44,128 nt of DNA from Candidatus Omnitrophota bacterium (lineage in GTDB: Bacteria > Omnitrophota > Gorgyraeia > Zapsychrales > Fredricksoniimonadaceae): positions 1 through 44,128 of the forward strand of contig JAKFXC010000005.1 in assembly GCA_021731625.1 (NCBI GenBank). The letters are read 5' to 3'. Each line of letters opens with the position of its first letter. Positions within the stretch are counted from its first letter, which is position 1. Below are positions 8,564-16,732 of this stretch, in pieces. Position numbers and translations under genes: made by a program. The notes beneath the pieces are model-generated. The model was not told the DNA's origin, did no database searches, and saw nothing but the letters and a program-made list of their open reading frames with translations.

Positions 8564-9852
8564 GCGACTTTCTTCACCAAACCTTCCTTGTGCATGCGTT
8601 GGACAAACTCATTGACCTGATGAAAACCAACCCCCAATTGTTGTGCAATCTCTAAGACGGATTTCTCTCCGTCCAGAAGCTTATACACGATTTCGAATTT
8701 CATCAAAAACTGTTCGCGTTCATAAATGTCGTCGGAAAATAATTTATACCTGGTCATCCAAAAAGGGGCCCTGTGCACAAACGCGTAGACTTGATCCGCC
8801 TCCCACACGTCCACCATATGCATCACTATGTCGAAAGCCCGCTGCAGGTCGTCTGGGTTGATTCGCTCCGGAGTATCCAGACTGGTGTGGTATTCATGGA
8901 AGGGGTATTTTTGCACCGCAATGGATGGGATTCGCGATTGCACCGAATCAAAAATCAATTCATCGTTGCTATAGCCAGAAAAAAATGGGCTTGATTTGAT
9001 GTTCTTAAAGGTGCGCTGGGCCTCTTTGGCCAAACTGTCCAGGTAGGTGGACCCGGTGCGGCTCTCTTTGATCAACCATTCTTCCCCAGCAGTGATCATT
9101 TCAGAAAAAATCGTCCCCATGGCCGTATTTTTGACCCGTTGATGATGACGGGACAAAAAAGCCGCTGAGCCAATGGTTTCAGGTAAAAACAAAAAACGGT
9201 ACGTGTACTTGAGTTTCGCCCGCTCGCTCAAAACGCTCATGACTTTCATAAAAAGCATAAGCCCCGAGAACGAATCATTGACCTGGCCTGGATGGCAATA
9301 ATTTGCCACAAAGATCAACTCTTTTTTGGAGCGGCCGGGCAAGACCACGTCCCCGATCAACATTTCCCCGTCCTTGATGTCGGCATCGATCAAAATCTCA
9401 TAAGGGCCCTTGCCTAATTTCTTGACCACATTGAGCGGCAGAGAAATGCCCCAATCTTTCAAGCGCAAATTCGCGTCATAGGCATACCGCCAATTGTATC
9501 CAAAAGCATTGGGGACCCGGGGTTCAAAAAAAATATGCGGCAGCAATTCCTCTTTCGATAAATGCACATACACCGGTTTTGAATAGGGACAAACAAACAT
9601 TGGATGCTCTTCATAGGAAGCAATGGTCCGTCCGTCTTTCCCCTTAAGCCAAGCCTTCTTGATGTTCCAGGCAGGCGGGATGATCCAGGTCCCGCAGTCT
9701 TCCCCGGTCTTGAATCGGTGTTTGCGGACCGAAAGCTTCAATGTCCTCTCGAGATCTTTAAAAATTTTCGCATTGTCGCTGCTGACAATCGTCCGGTTAA
9801 GCCGGTAATTGCGACGGGCGAATTCAATTAAGCCTGCATTATCAAGCCCCAA
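8560..9852 (-). CDS. DUF4910/DUF2172-type aminopeptidase-like protein with C-terminal winged helix
   Basis: This 430-residue protein looks like the M28-like peptidase family often found in polysaccharide clusters (DUF2172/DUF4910 plus a small HTH domain). Putative zinc ligands lie in ANYCHPGQVNDSFSG (about 184-198), FLPETIGSAAF (about 227-237) and the late HEYHTSLDTPE (about 319-329). The C-terminal 70 residues look like a winged helix (LLDGEKSVLEIAQQLGVGFHQV). The start codon is TTG at 9852; it is well supported by AAGGAGGG about 8 bases upstream, and there is no ATG in the first 80 codons. It lies between the CPA2 antiporter and the ATP sulfurylase fusion. The biological substrate of this family in glycan clusters is unknown to me; an amide-linked sugar substituent is one possibility. 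The family call is moderately sure. Confidence 0.75.
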   Translation of the reverse strand: MGLDNAGLIEFARRNYRLNRTIVSSDNAKIFKDLERTLKLSVRKHRFKTGEDCGTWIIPPAWNIKKAWLKGKDGRTIASYEEHPMFVCPYSKPVYVHLSKEELLPHIFFEPRVPNAFGYNWRYAYDANLRLKDWGISLPLNVVKKLGKGPYEILIDADIKDGEMLIGDVVLPGRSKKELIFVANYCHPGQVNDSFSGLMLFMKVMSVLSERAKLKYTYRFLFLPETIGSAAFLSRHHQRVKNTAMGTIFSEMITAGEEWLIKESRTGSTYLDSLAKEAQRTFKNIKSSPFFSGYSNDELIFDSVQSRIPSIAVQKYPFHEYHTSLDTPERINPDDLQRAFDIVMHMVDVWEADQVYAFVHRAPFWMTRYKLFSDDIYEREQFLMKFEIVYKLLDGEKSVLEIAQQLGVGFHQVNEFVQRMHKEGLVKKVA

Positions 9853-9867
9853 CCGTATGCCCTCCTT

Positions 9868-11118
9868 TTAGAACTGATTAAAATACTCCAATGACCTGGA
9901 CTGTAACTGGCGGTAAAACCACCAAGCCGCACACAACGATGAGATCAAAGCCAAAGCAATGAACATCACAAACAGTTGCTGGTTGATGATCCTGGCCTGA
10001 AAAGCAACCGTGGCCAGCACCACCCCCGGTCCGCCGCGGGCATTCATGGCCATGGCAAAATCCAAACAGCGCTGGGGATCATGCGTCAGTAAACGGCTAC
10101 CGGCCCAACTGGCCGCAATCGCCGTCACAAATGCCCAAGCAATCAAGTCCACGGCCAGGCCGGGCTGAAAATTATGCACGAAGTCTATCTTCAATCCGGT
10201 AAAAGCAAAATATACCGGGATAAAAAATCCCATGGCCACCCGCCGGATATTTTCTTTAGCCGCTTCTACGGATGGATCTCTCACTTGCCCCAGCACGACC
10301 CCCGCCAAAAAAGCCCCAAAAATCACATTCACCGACAGCCATTGTGCCAAAGCACTAAACAAAAAACAAATAAATAAAATATAACCGGTAACCGCTGTTT
10401 TACCCAGCATATCGAAACGGTAACGGTTTACAGCCTTTAGAATCCGCGGTACCACACACAGCATCCCACCAAAAAACAAGACCGTGGCCAACACATTTTG
10501 AACCACTTGTCCGGCAACAGCGCCCTGCGCTTCCACCAGGCCCATGGCCACCGCCACCACCACCCACAAGATGATATCGTGAACAGTCGCCGTGGCCAGC
10601 ACCACTTTTGCAAACCGCGTCTTTTGCATCCCCATATCCATAAAAATCCTGGAAATGACCGGGATAGAAGTGATCGCAAAAGCCACCGCAATGACCATCA
10701 TCAAAGCCGGAACATGGCGGGCTTCGCCCAAAAATAAATCCATGGGGTGCTGCACCGCCCAAATCAAACCCGCTGCCGCGGGAATCACCGTGGAAAAAAC
10801 GGTAAGCACCAAAACCCACCGCCGGTCTTCCCGTTTAAAATCCTGCTGAATTTCAAAGCCGGAAATAAACATAAGCAAAACCAGGCCTATCCACGATAAA
10901 ACCTCCAGGAATGGACCAACCGCCGGGGCAACGAACAAACCCGCGTAATAGCTTGGGAAAAAGTATCCCAAACAACTGGGGCCTAATACAATCCCTCCGG
11001 TGATCTCTCCCACCACCCGGGACAAATGCAGGCGATGGAACACATAGCCCCCGCCCAAGGCAAACGCGTACAATAAAATCCACGCACAAACAATCAAGTT
11101 TAAATGGCCTGCCGTCAT
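9868..11118 (-). CDS. CPA2-family cation:proton antiporter
   Basis: This 416-residue inner-membrane protein has about 12-13 hydrophobic segments typical of the Na+/H+ exchanger (KefB/NapA) fold. It has the early GGIVLGPSCLGYF motif of CPA2 proteins, then SGFEIQQDF, the AITSIPVISRI segment, a buried HD in TATVHDIILW where the ion-binding Asp is expected, and ARGGPGVVLATVAF near the end. It has no C-terminal RCK/TrkA-N domain, unlike KefB or KefC. I chose the ATG at 11118, which forms an ATGA overlap with the methyltransferase stop; a TTG at 11133 is also open. It is unusual inside a glycan operon. It could balance protons or cations for export of an acidic, sulfated polymer (inference), or be a passenger gene. 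The transported ion cannot be told. Confidence 0.85.
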   Translation of the reverse strand: MTAGHLNLIVCAWILLYAFALGGGYVFHRLHLSRVVGEITGGIVLGPSCLGYFFPSYYAGLFVAPAVGPFLEVLSWIGLVLLMFISGFEIQQDFKREDRRWVLVLTVFSTVIPAAAGLIWAVQHPMDLFLGEARHVPALMMVIAVAFAITSIPVISRIFMDMGMQKTRFAKVVLATATVHDIILWVVVAVAMGLVEAQGAVAGQVVQNVLATVLFFGGMLCVVPRILKAVNRYRFDMLGKTAVTGYILFICFLFSALAQWLSVNVIFGAFLAGVVLGQVRDPSVEAAKENIRRVAMGFFIPVYFAFTGLKIDFVHNFQPGLAVDLIAWAFVTAIAASWAGSRLLTHDPQRCLDFAMAMNARGGPGVVLATVAFQARIINQQLFVMFIALALISSLCAAWWFYRQLQSRSLEYFNQF

Positions 11119-11990
11119 ATGTGTTTGGAACAATAATAGTACAAATCCCGCCCCACACCCATGCCCCCCAAAATCGTATAGATGTCCAACAATTTATTCC
11201 GATCGATGCTGGCCAAAAAATTGTCCGTGCGAACCCGGTAGTAATGCGTGTTCTTGCCCTTGGTGGGGTCGACGGCGTAATTGGAATTCGCATTAAAAAG
11301 GTTTAAATCAATGGGGTTGTTTCCAACCACGGCATCGACTTTAAATCCCCGGGCCTTGAGCAATTTGGTCATGCTGTCTTTGTTAAAATACGAAATATGG
11401 TCAGGGTAGACCACCCAAAATGGCTTGGGGATGAATTTCTTCCGCAATGCATACTGGTGGAGCTTGGAAAAATCATTCGGGGCCAAGACCACCAGAGTGC
11501 CTCGGGAAGATAAAAGGTGCCGCGCATCGTCGAGCAGGCGCATGGGGTCCCTGGCGTGTTCGATCGCGTACAGCAGGGTGATCACATCGTAGCTTTTCTT
11601 TTCCCCTTTGAGCTGCTCTAAAACTTGATAAAAGTCGCCCTGCACCGCGAACTTTACCAGATGAGGATGAAATTTTTTTAGGGCAAAGTCGCTCAAGTCG
11701 ATTCCCCGGGCCTCGACCTTCTCCTGAAAAAATTTCTGCAGCATCCATCCTTCCCCGCAGCCCACATCCAGGGCATTTTTCAGACGGCGATTTTTGTGCA
11801 GCCGTTGGAGCTGGCGGAAAATGAGGTCTGCTTTTAATCGAAAATGCTCAATCTCCTCTGGCAAATACGAAACGGCATAACTCCCCCTGCCTTCCTGATA
11901 ATACTTCTGGCTGTAATATTTTTCCAACTCGGCTTGGGAAGGCACCGGCGTAAATTGATAAAATCCGTATTCTGTCTTTTTGAGCTTCAA
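11115..11990 (-). CDS. class I SAM-dependent methyltransferase
   Basis: This 291-residue protein has the glycine-rich SAM site ALDVGCGEGWML at about residues 73-84, an acidic strand end GIDLSD near 96-101, and the post-motif DVITLLYAIEHARDP near 136-150. The N-terminal part, with EYGFYQFTPVPSQAELEKYY, is typical of methyltransferases in polysaccharide and natural-product clusters. The only usable start is TTG at 11990, directly after and in frame with the TAA of the preceding asparagine-synthase-like gene. It has no good ribosome binding site, so it probably depends on re-initiation. A sugar O- or N-methylation is likely from context, but the substrate is unknown. The 3' end overlaps the antiporter by 4 bases. 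Confidence 0.85.
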   Translation of the reverse strand: MKLKKTEYGFYQFTPVPSQAELEKYYSQKYYQEGRGSYAVSYLPEEIEHFRLKADLIFRQLQRLHKNRRLKNALDVGCGEGWMLQKFFQEKVEARGIDLSDFALKKFHPHLVKFAVQGDFYQVLEQLKGEKKSYDVITLLYAIEHARDPMRLLDDARHLLSSRGTLVVLAPNDFSKLHQYALRKKFIPKPFWVVYPDHISYFNKDSMTKLLKARGFKVDAVVGNNPIDLNLFNANSNYAVDPTKGKNTHYYRVRTDNFLASIDRNKLLDIYTILGGMGVGRDLYYYCSKHI

Positions 11991-13880
11991 TTAATACCAT
12001 CCGGTGGCCGACACCGTCGCCAACGAAAATAAATTGGTAAAATCTTTGCCTTTGGTTTCCCTCCCTGCCAAGTAAGCGGTCACCAACCTGTCGATGTAAT
12101 TCACATCGAAATAATCGTTGTCTAAAACCTGACGATAGGCGCGCTCGGCCAATACTTCTTTGAACAATTTGCTGACTGCCGAACGGTACATGATTTCCTC
12201 CAGCAAAGAAAACCCTTCGATCACATCATACAGGTACGAATGCGGGCCTTCTTGCAGCAATGCATAGGGAAAACGGATTTTATTGCGGCCCACCCATTTC
12301 AACGGGTATTTGGTATGGTTGAGTTCCAACCCCCGGCCCCAGGATTCCGGGGCCTGGGACAATAAGGCAATCAAGCGCGTGTCATTGTACGGAGAGCGGG
12401 CGTTGTGGCTGTCCAATTCCATGGCATAACGCTGCACCGCGACGGTGGAACCCTGGGAATGAAAATTCAGGTACATGTAAATGAGCCAAGAATACAAGGT
12501 ATCGCCTGTGACCGAGTCCAGCACTTGCGGCATATACTCGCCGAAAGGAAAATTAAAAATCGCCTGCTGCCCATTTTGAGTCAAGGCAGGATTGTCAAAA
12601 TTTCTGGCAAAGGGGATCCGGGGCGATCCATAAAAAAACGGATAAAAATACGCCATTAAACGGCTCTTAATGTCTTTGTGTTCCAAATCAAAAGCCCCTT
12701 CACCGGTCATTTTCATGAAAATCTGAAACACTTTGTCTTTCTGAAAAGAACCATGCAAGACTTTCTCAAAGAACGAAGGCCCGTAAAGGTAGCAATTCAT
12801 TTTATCGGCGTATTCGGTGAATGATTTTTTAGTATGAAAGAAAGTAGCGAACTGTGAAAAACCCAAATTATGAAAAGAATCGGATGTTTCCCCGTTTAAA
12901 ACGATTTGGCCGGGCCCCATGGCCTGGGTACAGCCCTCGGCCAATTTGGAAAAATTAAACGTGGTGGTGCTGTAGATATGCTTCGATTTAAAAAATGCCA
13001 AACGTTTTAACCAAAAAGGAATACTCGCTTTGGATTTAAAATCCATATGGGCAATGTGCGGTTTGATGCCATAAAATTCGGCAATTTTCAAAATTTTATT
13101 TATTTCAAATTGGTTGATGACTTTTGTGGCCCTGGAATATTCAACGCTACCGGTGACAATGGCGATTTGCTTCGCCTCCACCTCTTGGGCCAAAACACCC
13201 AAAATCGTCGACGAATCCCACCCACTGGAGCCAGACACCCAGGTGATGCCCTTGTGATTAGACCTTGCAACGACCGATTGGCGTAAGAATTGATAATATT
13301 CTTCTAAATCCGACTCCCCCATTGCTTGGGTCTTTAAGGGTTTAAAAGCCATGATCTTGGAGTCAATCCCTTTGGTCGTAAGGGTCAATTGCTCGCCGAC
13401 CTTAAGGCGCTGGACATTTTTATAGATCGTCTTGCCTTTGGGCGTATACCAGCCATACACGGAAAATAGATGGGCCATCATTAATGGGTCATGTTCTGGG
13501 CGGACATGTTTAAAAATATCATCCAGTATGGTGGACGCGTAGAAGTGCCCGTTGTGCTCGGCGTAAAACAAATCCAACCTGGTGTAACGATCAGCAAACA
13601 CCTTGATTCTCTTATGCCCCCGGTCCAGCAGCACCCCCAAATACTGTCCTTCCAAATGGGAAATGATATGTTCCAATTTTTCCTGCGAAAATATTTTCCT
13701 TAAAGCGGCTTTTTGGCCGATGTCCAACATCTGTATCGGGCCGCTCTCTTTGATGTAATAGAAAATGTCCCCGTACAGAAACAATTCGTGCTGGGGATCC
13801 ACAACGATCGAGGTGCCATCACTGTCCGGGGCCAATGCAAAAGCCGGTTGTTTAAGGTCGATTTGGAAAGAAAATTTCAT
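11991..13880 (-). CDS. asparagine-synthase-like protein (ATP-PPi amidotransferase fold), no glutaminase cysteine
   Basis: This 629-residue protein is laid out like AsnB. The N-terminal Ntn-like domain (about 1-190) includes the loop with ILDDIFKHV and YGWYTPKGKTIYKNVQRL. An ATP-pyrophosphatase domain follows with the PP-loop SSGWDSSTILG near residue 229; the consensus is SGGxDS, so the second position is altered. The protein starts MKFSFQID with no Cys at position 2, so glutamine-dependent amide transfer is not expected from this domain. I chose the ATG at 13880: AGGGAGAA lies just upstream and the start makes an ATGA overlap with pseG. Family knowledge: AsnB-like proteins in surface glycan clusters may form amides on uronic or nonulosonic acids or activate carboxylates. 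An amide on a nonulosonate carboxyl group would fit, but this is inference. Confidence 0.78.
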   Translation of the reverse strand: MKFSFQIDLKQPAFALAPDSDGTSIVVDPQHELFLYGDIFYYIKESGPIQMLDIGQKAALRKIFSQEKLEHIISHLEGQYLGVLLDRGHKRIKVFADRYTRLDLFYAEHNGHFYASTILDDIFKHVRPEHDPLMMAHLFSVYGWYTPKGKTIYKNVQRLKVGEQLTLTTKGIDSKIMAFKPLKTQAMGESDLEEYYQFLRQSVVARSNHKGITWVSGSSGWDSSTILGVLAQEVEAKQIAIVTGSVEYSRATKVINQFEINKILKIAEFYGIKPHIAHMDFKSKASIPFWLKRLAFFKSKHIYSTTTFNFSKLAEGCTQAMGPGQIVLNGETSDSFHNLGFSQFATFFHTKKSFTEYADKMNCYLYGPSFFEKVLHGSFQKDKVFQIFMKMTGEGAFDLEHKDIKSRLMAYFYPFFYGSPRIPFARNFDNPALTQNGQQAIFNFPFGEYMPQVLDSVTGDTLYSWLIYMYLNFHSQGSTVAVQRYAMELDSHNARSPYNDTRLIALLSQAPESWGRGLELNHTKYPLKWVGRNKIRFPYALLQEGPHSYLYDVIEGFSLLEEIMYRSAVSKLFKEVLAERAYRQVLDNDYFDVNYIDRLVTAYLAGRETKGKDFTNLFSLATVSATGWY

Positions 13881-14923
13881 ATTTCTCCCTTGGTTGACGC
13901 CAAATATTGGACGATATCTGCCACTTTTCTTGGTTGTATCGAGGCCCATAACTTTTCTGACAAACCCTGACGCTGCGATGGATTGGTGATCAGTTCAGTC
14001 AGCAAAGCTTGTAAAGGGGGTGCCGAAAACGCAGCGGCTGGGCCTAGAGAACGGACCGCACCCTGTTGATGCAAATAATCTACCCCCCGCTGCTGATTGT
14101 TTGCCGTAATGTAAGCCACCACCGGTACCTTTAATGCCGCATATTCCCAAAGCATACTGCCTCCGGCAGAAATCCCTAAATCAGCCCACGACATCAATGC
14201 CGGCATTTCTTCGGGTCCCACGGCCATAAACTCCACACGATGCTTTCCTCTGATATGGGTTTCCGGCCTTGTGGAATTCAGCGGCCCCCAAATGACTTTG
14301 ACAAATAGCGGAGGCACCGGCAACAGTGTCAAAGTCTGCAATATCTTTGAGATCAACCCCAACGGGTCTTCGCCCCCCGTGCTTAGAACTATGTTGCTGG
14401 CAGGGCCTTGGAATTTCCTGCTGCCCGGCTGGCCCTCGAACCCGTGCCGCAAAAGCGCGTAGGAAGGGCCCAAGAACAGCCGCGTTTCCGGATGGGCAGA
14501 ATAATCTTGGGGAGCAAATCCCGGGTTCTGATTGAGCACCGCGTCGGTGACATAATGGCAGTCGGCAATATCATCGATGGCCAAAACGGAATACCCTCCG
14601 GACTTAAGGAGTTGATGAAAACTCGTGTCGAACACATACCCATCGGTAATGATCCACTGAGGGTCAATCTGCTCAGCCAAGCCCAAGGCATCCTCCGCTT
14701 CCCAGGCGTGGGGCTGTTTTTCATCCGTCGGTAAATAGTGGACGCTGATATCTTCCTGTTGAAACCAGGCCTCCACTTTAGCGGAAAGCGGAAAACACAA
14801 AAAATGTATTTCTGCGGCATGCGCTTTAAGCACCTGGGCCAAGGCCCAGGAACGCATCAAATGCCCCAACCCTATGGAGGTACCCGCATCGATGCAAAAA
14901 AGGAATGTCGGTCTGCTCGTCAT
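13877..14923 (-). CDS. pseG: UDP-2,4-diacetamido-2,4,6-trideoxy-beta-L-altropyranose hydrolase (PseG/SpsG)
   Basis: The enzyme removes UDP from the bis-amino sugar nucleotide before the NeuB-type condensation in pseudaminic acid synthesis. This 348-residue protein has the family N-terminal motif DAGTSIGLGHLMRSWALA (about 11-28), with the catalytic His in GLGHLMR. The GT-B-like C-terminal half has LSTGGEDPLGL near 182 and a nucleotide-binding SAGGSMLWEYAA near 271. The ATG at 14923 is 2 bases after the cytidylyltransferase stop and is preferred over a TTG at 14935. Neighbours encode the SpsF-like, NeuB-like, PseB and PseC steps. The exact stereochemistry of its substrate may differ, since the cluster also has a second NeuB. 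Confidence 0.87.
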   Translation of the reverse strand: MTSRPTFLFCIDAGTSIGLGHLMRSWALAQVLKAHAAEIHFLCFPLSAKVEAWFQQEDISVHYLPTDEKQPHAWEAEDALGLAEQIDPQWIITDGYVFDTSFHQLLKSGGYSVLAIDDIADCHYVTDAVLNQNPGFAPQDYSAHPETRLFLGPSYALLRHGFEGQPGSRKFQGPASNIVLSTGGEDPLGLISKILQTLTLLPVPPLFVKVIWGPLNSTRPETHIRGKHRVEFMAVGPEEMPALMSWADLGISAGGSMLWEYAALKVPVVAYITANNQQRGVDYLHQQGAVRSLGPAAAFSAPPLQALLTELITNPSQRQGLSEKLWASIQPRKVADIVQYLASTKGEI

Positions 14924-14925
14924 CC

Positions 14926-15672
14926 TTAATTCCAAATCCTTCCAACTCCGGCGTCAATCCAGCCGTTCATGTTCTTGATTCCTGGGTTGGCATCCATGAA
15001 GCGGATGATTTTATCCAAAGGTATGAATGAACCCTCTTTTTTCAAGGCTTTATAAATTTCGCGCACGACGATCAAATCTTCCGGATAATCCACGGTGAGC
15101 CGCAGCTCCGGCCTTTTGAGTGCCACATCCGGGACCGTCAAACGCTGTAAAAAAAATTGCTCCGGATGTTCGAATAAAAATAAATTGCAAAATTCACTGC
15201 GGTGGCGGTCCTCGCCGTGTTTGTGGGAATATTTCAGGGCATTTAAGTCAATCAGCTCATAATAGGCCCCTTCCGGCAAACCCTCGATGACCGTCAAGGC
15301 CGCTTTATTGGCGATATGCGCCTTGAGCACATCCAAAAAATTGTCCATATAAATAAATGGGCATTCGGTGGTCACCCGATAAACAATGTCTCCTTGCTCC
15401 TTGTCCGCCGCTGTGATCAAGCGCTGCAGCACGTCCTTTTGCGACCCGTTGATAAAAGGAATGCGCATTTTTTGGGCGATGTGTTCAAACGGTTTATTTT
15501 CCACTCCTTCGCTGATGGCCAGCACGATGGCATCGATGAGCGGGCAGGTTTTCAAAAAGCTGATGATGTATTCCACGATGGAAATTTCCCGTTCAATGTC
15601 CAAAAACTGCAGGGGTTTGGCGTACAATCGCTTGGATTGCACCCGGCAAGCTAAGGTTGCCACAACTTTCAT
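14926..15672 (-). CDS. spsF: SpsF-like cytidylyltransferase for nonulosonic acid activation
   Basis: This 248-residue cytidylyltransferase has the nucleotide-binding start ATLACRVQSKRLYAKPL (R-x2-S-x-R, residues about 6-22), matching the SpsF/KdsB/NeuA-type loop. Other family features are YRVTTECPFI (about 98-107), where the metal-binding Asp of relatives is replaced by TEC, and a C-terminal RLTVDYPEDLIVV segment. It would attach CMP to the finished sugar acid. An ATG at 15672 is preceded by GGGAGGAA. It sits between the NeuB-like synthase and PseG, the same spsE-F-G set seen in Bacillus spore-coat and flagellar glycan clusters. PseF is the functional alternative name if the product is pseudaminic acid. 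Confidence 0.82.
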   Translation of the reverse strand: MKVVATLACRVQSKRLYAKPLQFLDIEREISIVEYIISFLKTCPLIDAIVLAISEGVENKPFEHIAQKMRIPFINGSQKDVLQRLITAADKEQGDIVYRVTTECPFIYMDNFLDVLKAHIANKAALTVIEGLPEGAYYELIDLNALKYSHKHGEDRHRSEFCNLFLFEHPEQFFLQRLTVPDVALKRPELRLTVDYPEDLIVVREIYKALKKEGSFIPLDKIIRFMDANPGIKNMNGWIDAGVGRIWN

Positions 15673-15688
15673 ACGCTTGTTCCTCCCA

Positions 15689-16732
15689 TTAACCTAACGT
15701 TTCCCAGCGAATGGCCTCATCTGCGTCTATATCCACCTTGGTTGAGCGCCCAATGATGGTGTCCCATAATTTTGGTTTGATCCCATACCCTGGCCTCTTG
15801 ACGGTCAAATGCGCCGCTTTAAGGACTGTGCCCTTAGGGATCTTAGTTGCCGCATGTATACTCCGACGGGCTTTGTCATACATTTCCGCCTCTTCGGAGG
15901 TGCGCTGCCCTTTGATGCCTGTGCCCAACGCGGACTCAACCTCCCGGATGTGCTTGACCATCAATGCCAATTCCGCCGGTTCTACACTAAAAGCATGGTC
16001 TGGGCCCGGCATTTTGCGTGACAAGGTAAAATGTTTTTCGATCACGCGGGCCCCACGGGCCACCGCAGCGGGAGCCATATGAATTCCTTGAGTATGGTCG
16101 GAGAGGCCTACGTCAACGCCAAATGCTTGGGCCAGCGTATCCATCGCTTTTAAATTCATGATGTGGGCCGGGGCCGGGTAAACGGACGCACATTGCAGTA
16201 AAATCAACTCTCGATTGCCGGTGTCAAATACCACCCGCACCGCATCTTCGATTTCTCCCATGTCGGCCAGGCCGGTGGAGAGGATGAGCGGCTTTTGTTG
16301 TTTGGCCGCGTGGGCGATCAAATGCAAGTCCACCAATTCAAAAGAAGCCAATTTGAGTGCCGGAAATTTCAAACGCATGCACACATCAATGTCCTCGATG
16401 GAGGTGACCGAAGAAAACAAGATAATGCCGCACTTTTTGGCATAGTCCCGGAAATCCTGCAGCCAATCCGGGGGCAACTCAAGGTCTTTGAGAAGATCGA
16501 CGATATTCTTGTTTATGCCTTTTGCTTTTAAATATTTAAATGCCGGGGTCTTGCGGGAATAATGTTTCTCGCCTTGAAAAAGCTGAAACTTCACCGCGTC
16601 GGCTCCGGCATCAGCGGCGGCCTTGATCAATTCCCGGGCAATTTTCTTGTCTTTATTATGATTGCTGCCGGCCTCAGCAATAATAAAACAGGGCTGGCCT
16701 GTGCCAACCAATTTTTTTTGAATGTGGATCAT
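15689..16732 (-). CDS. pseI: canonical NeuB-family nonulosonic acid synthase (PseI-like), copy 1
   Basis: The enzyme condenses PEP with a 6-carbon diamino sugar to give a 9-carbon nonulosonic acid. The 347-residue length is normal. The TIM-barrel part has FIIAEAGSNHNKD (about 15-27), DAVKFQLFQ, GLSDHTQGI and the highly conserved EKHFTLSRKMPGPDHAFS (about 223-240). A C-terminal SAF (antifreeze-like) domain follows, with the motif IPKGTVLKAAHLTVKRPGYGI. The ATG at 16732 overlaps the upstream stop (ATGA) and has GGAGAAG before it; the longer open frame to 16789 is not needed. All landmark residues look intact, unlike in the second copy at 21,135-22,126. PseI is the likeliest activity given PseB, PseC and PseG nearby; legionaminate synthase is the main alternative. 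Confidence 0.87.
   Translation of the reverse strand: MIHIQKKLVGTGQPCFIIAEAGSNHNKDKKIARELIKAAADAGADAVKFQLFQGEKHYSRKTPAFKYLKAKGINKNIVDLLKDLELPPDWLQDFRDYAKKCGIILFSSVTSIEDIDVCMRLKFPALKLASFELVDLHLIAHAAKQQKPLILSTGLADMGEIEDAVRVVFDTGNRELILLQCASVYPAPAHIMNLKAMDTLAQAFGVDVGLSDHTQGIHMAPAAVARGARVIEKHFTLSRKMPGPDHAFSVEPAELALMVKHIREVESALGTGIKGQRTSEEAEMYDKARRSIHAATKIPKGTVLKAAHLTVKRPGYGIKPKLWDTIIGRSTKVDIDADEAIRWETLG

Noticed and set aside
10400-10819. Long open frames antisense to, or in another frame of, the antiporter and other GC-rich genes
   Set aside because: They are shadows of well-supported genes: low-complexity translations without domains or ribosome sites.
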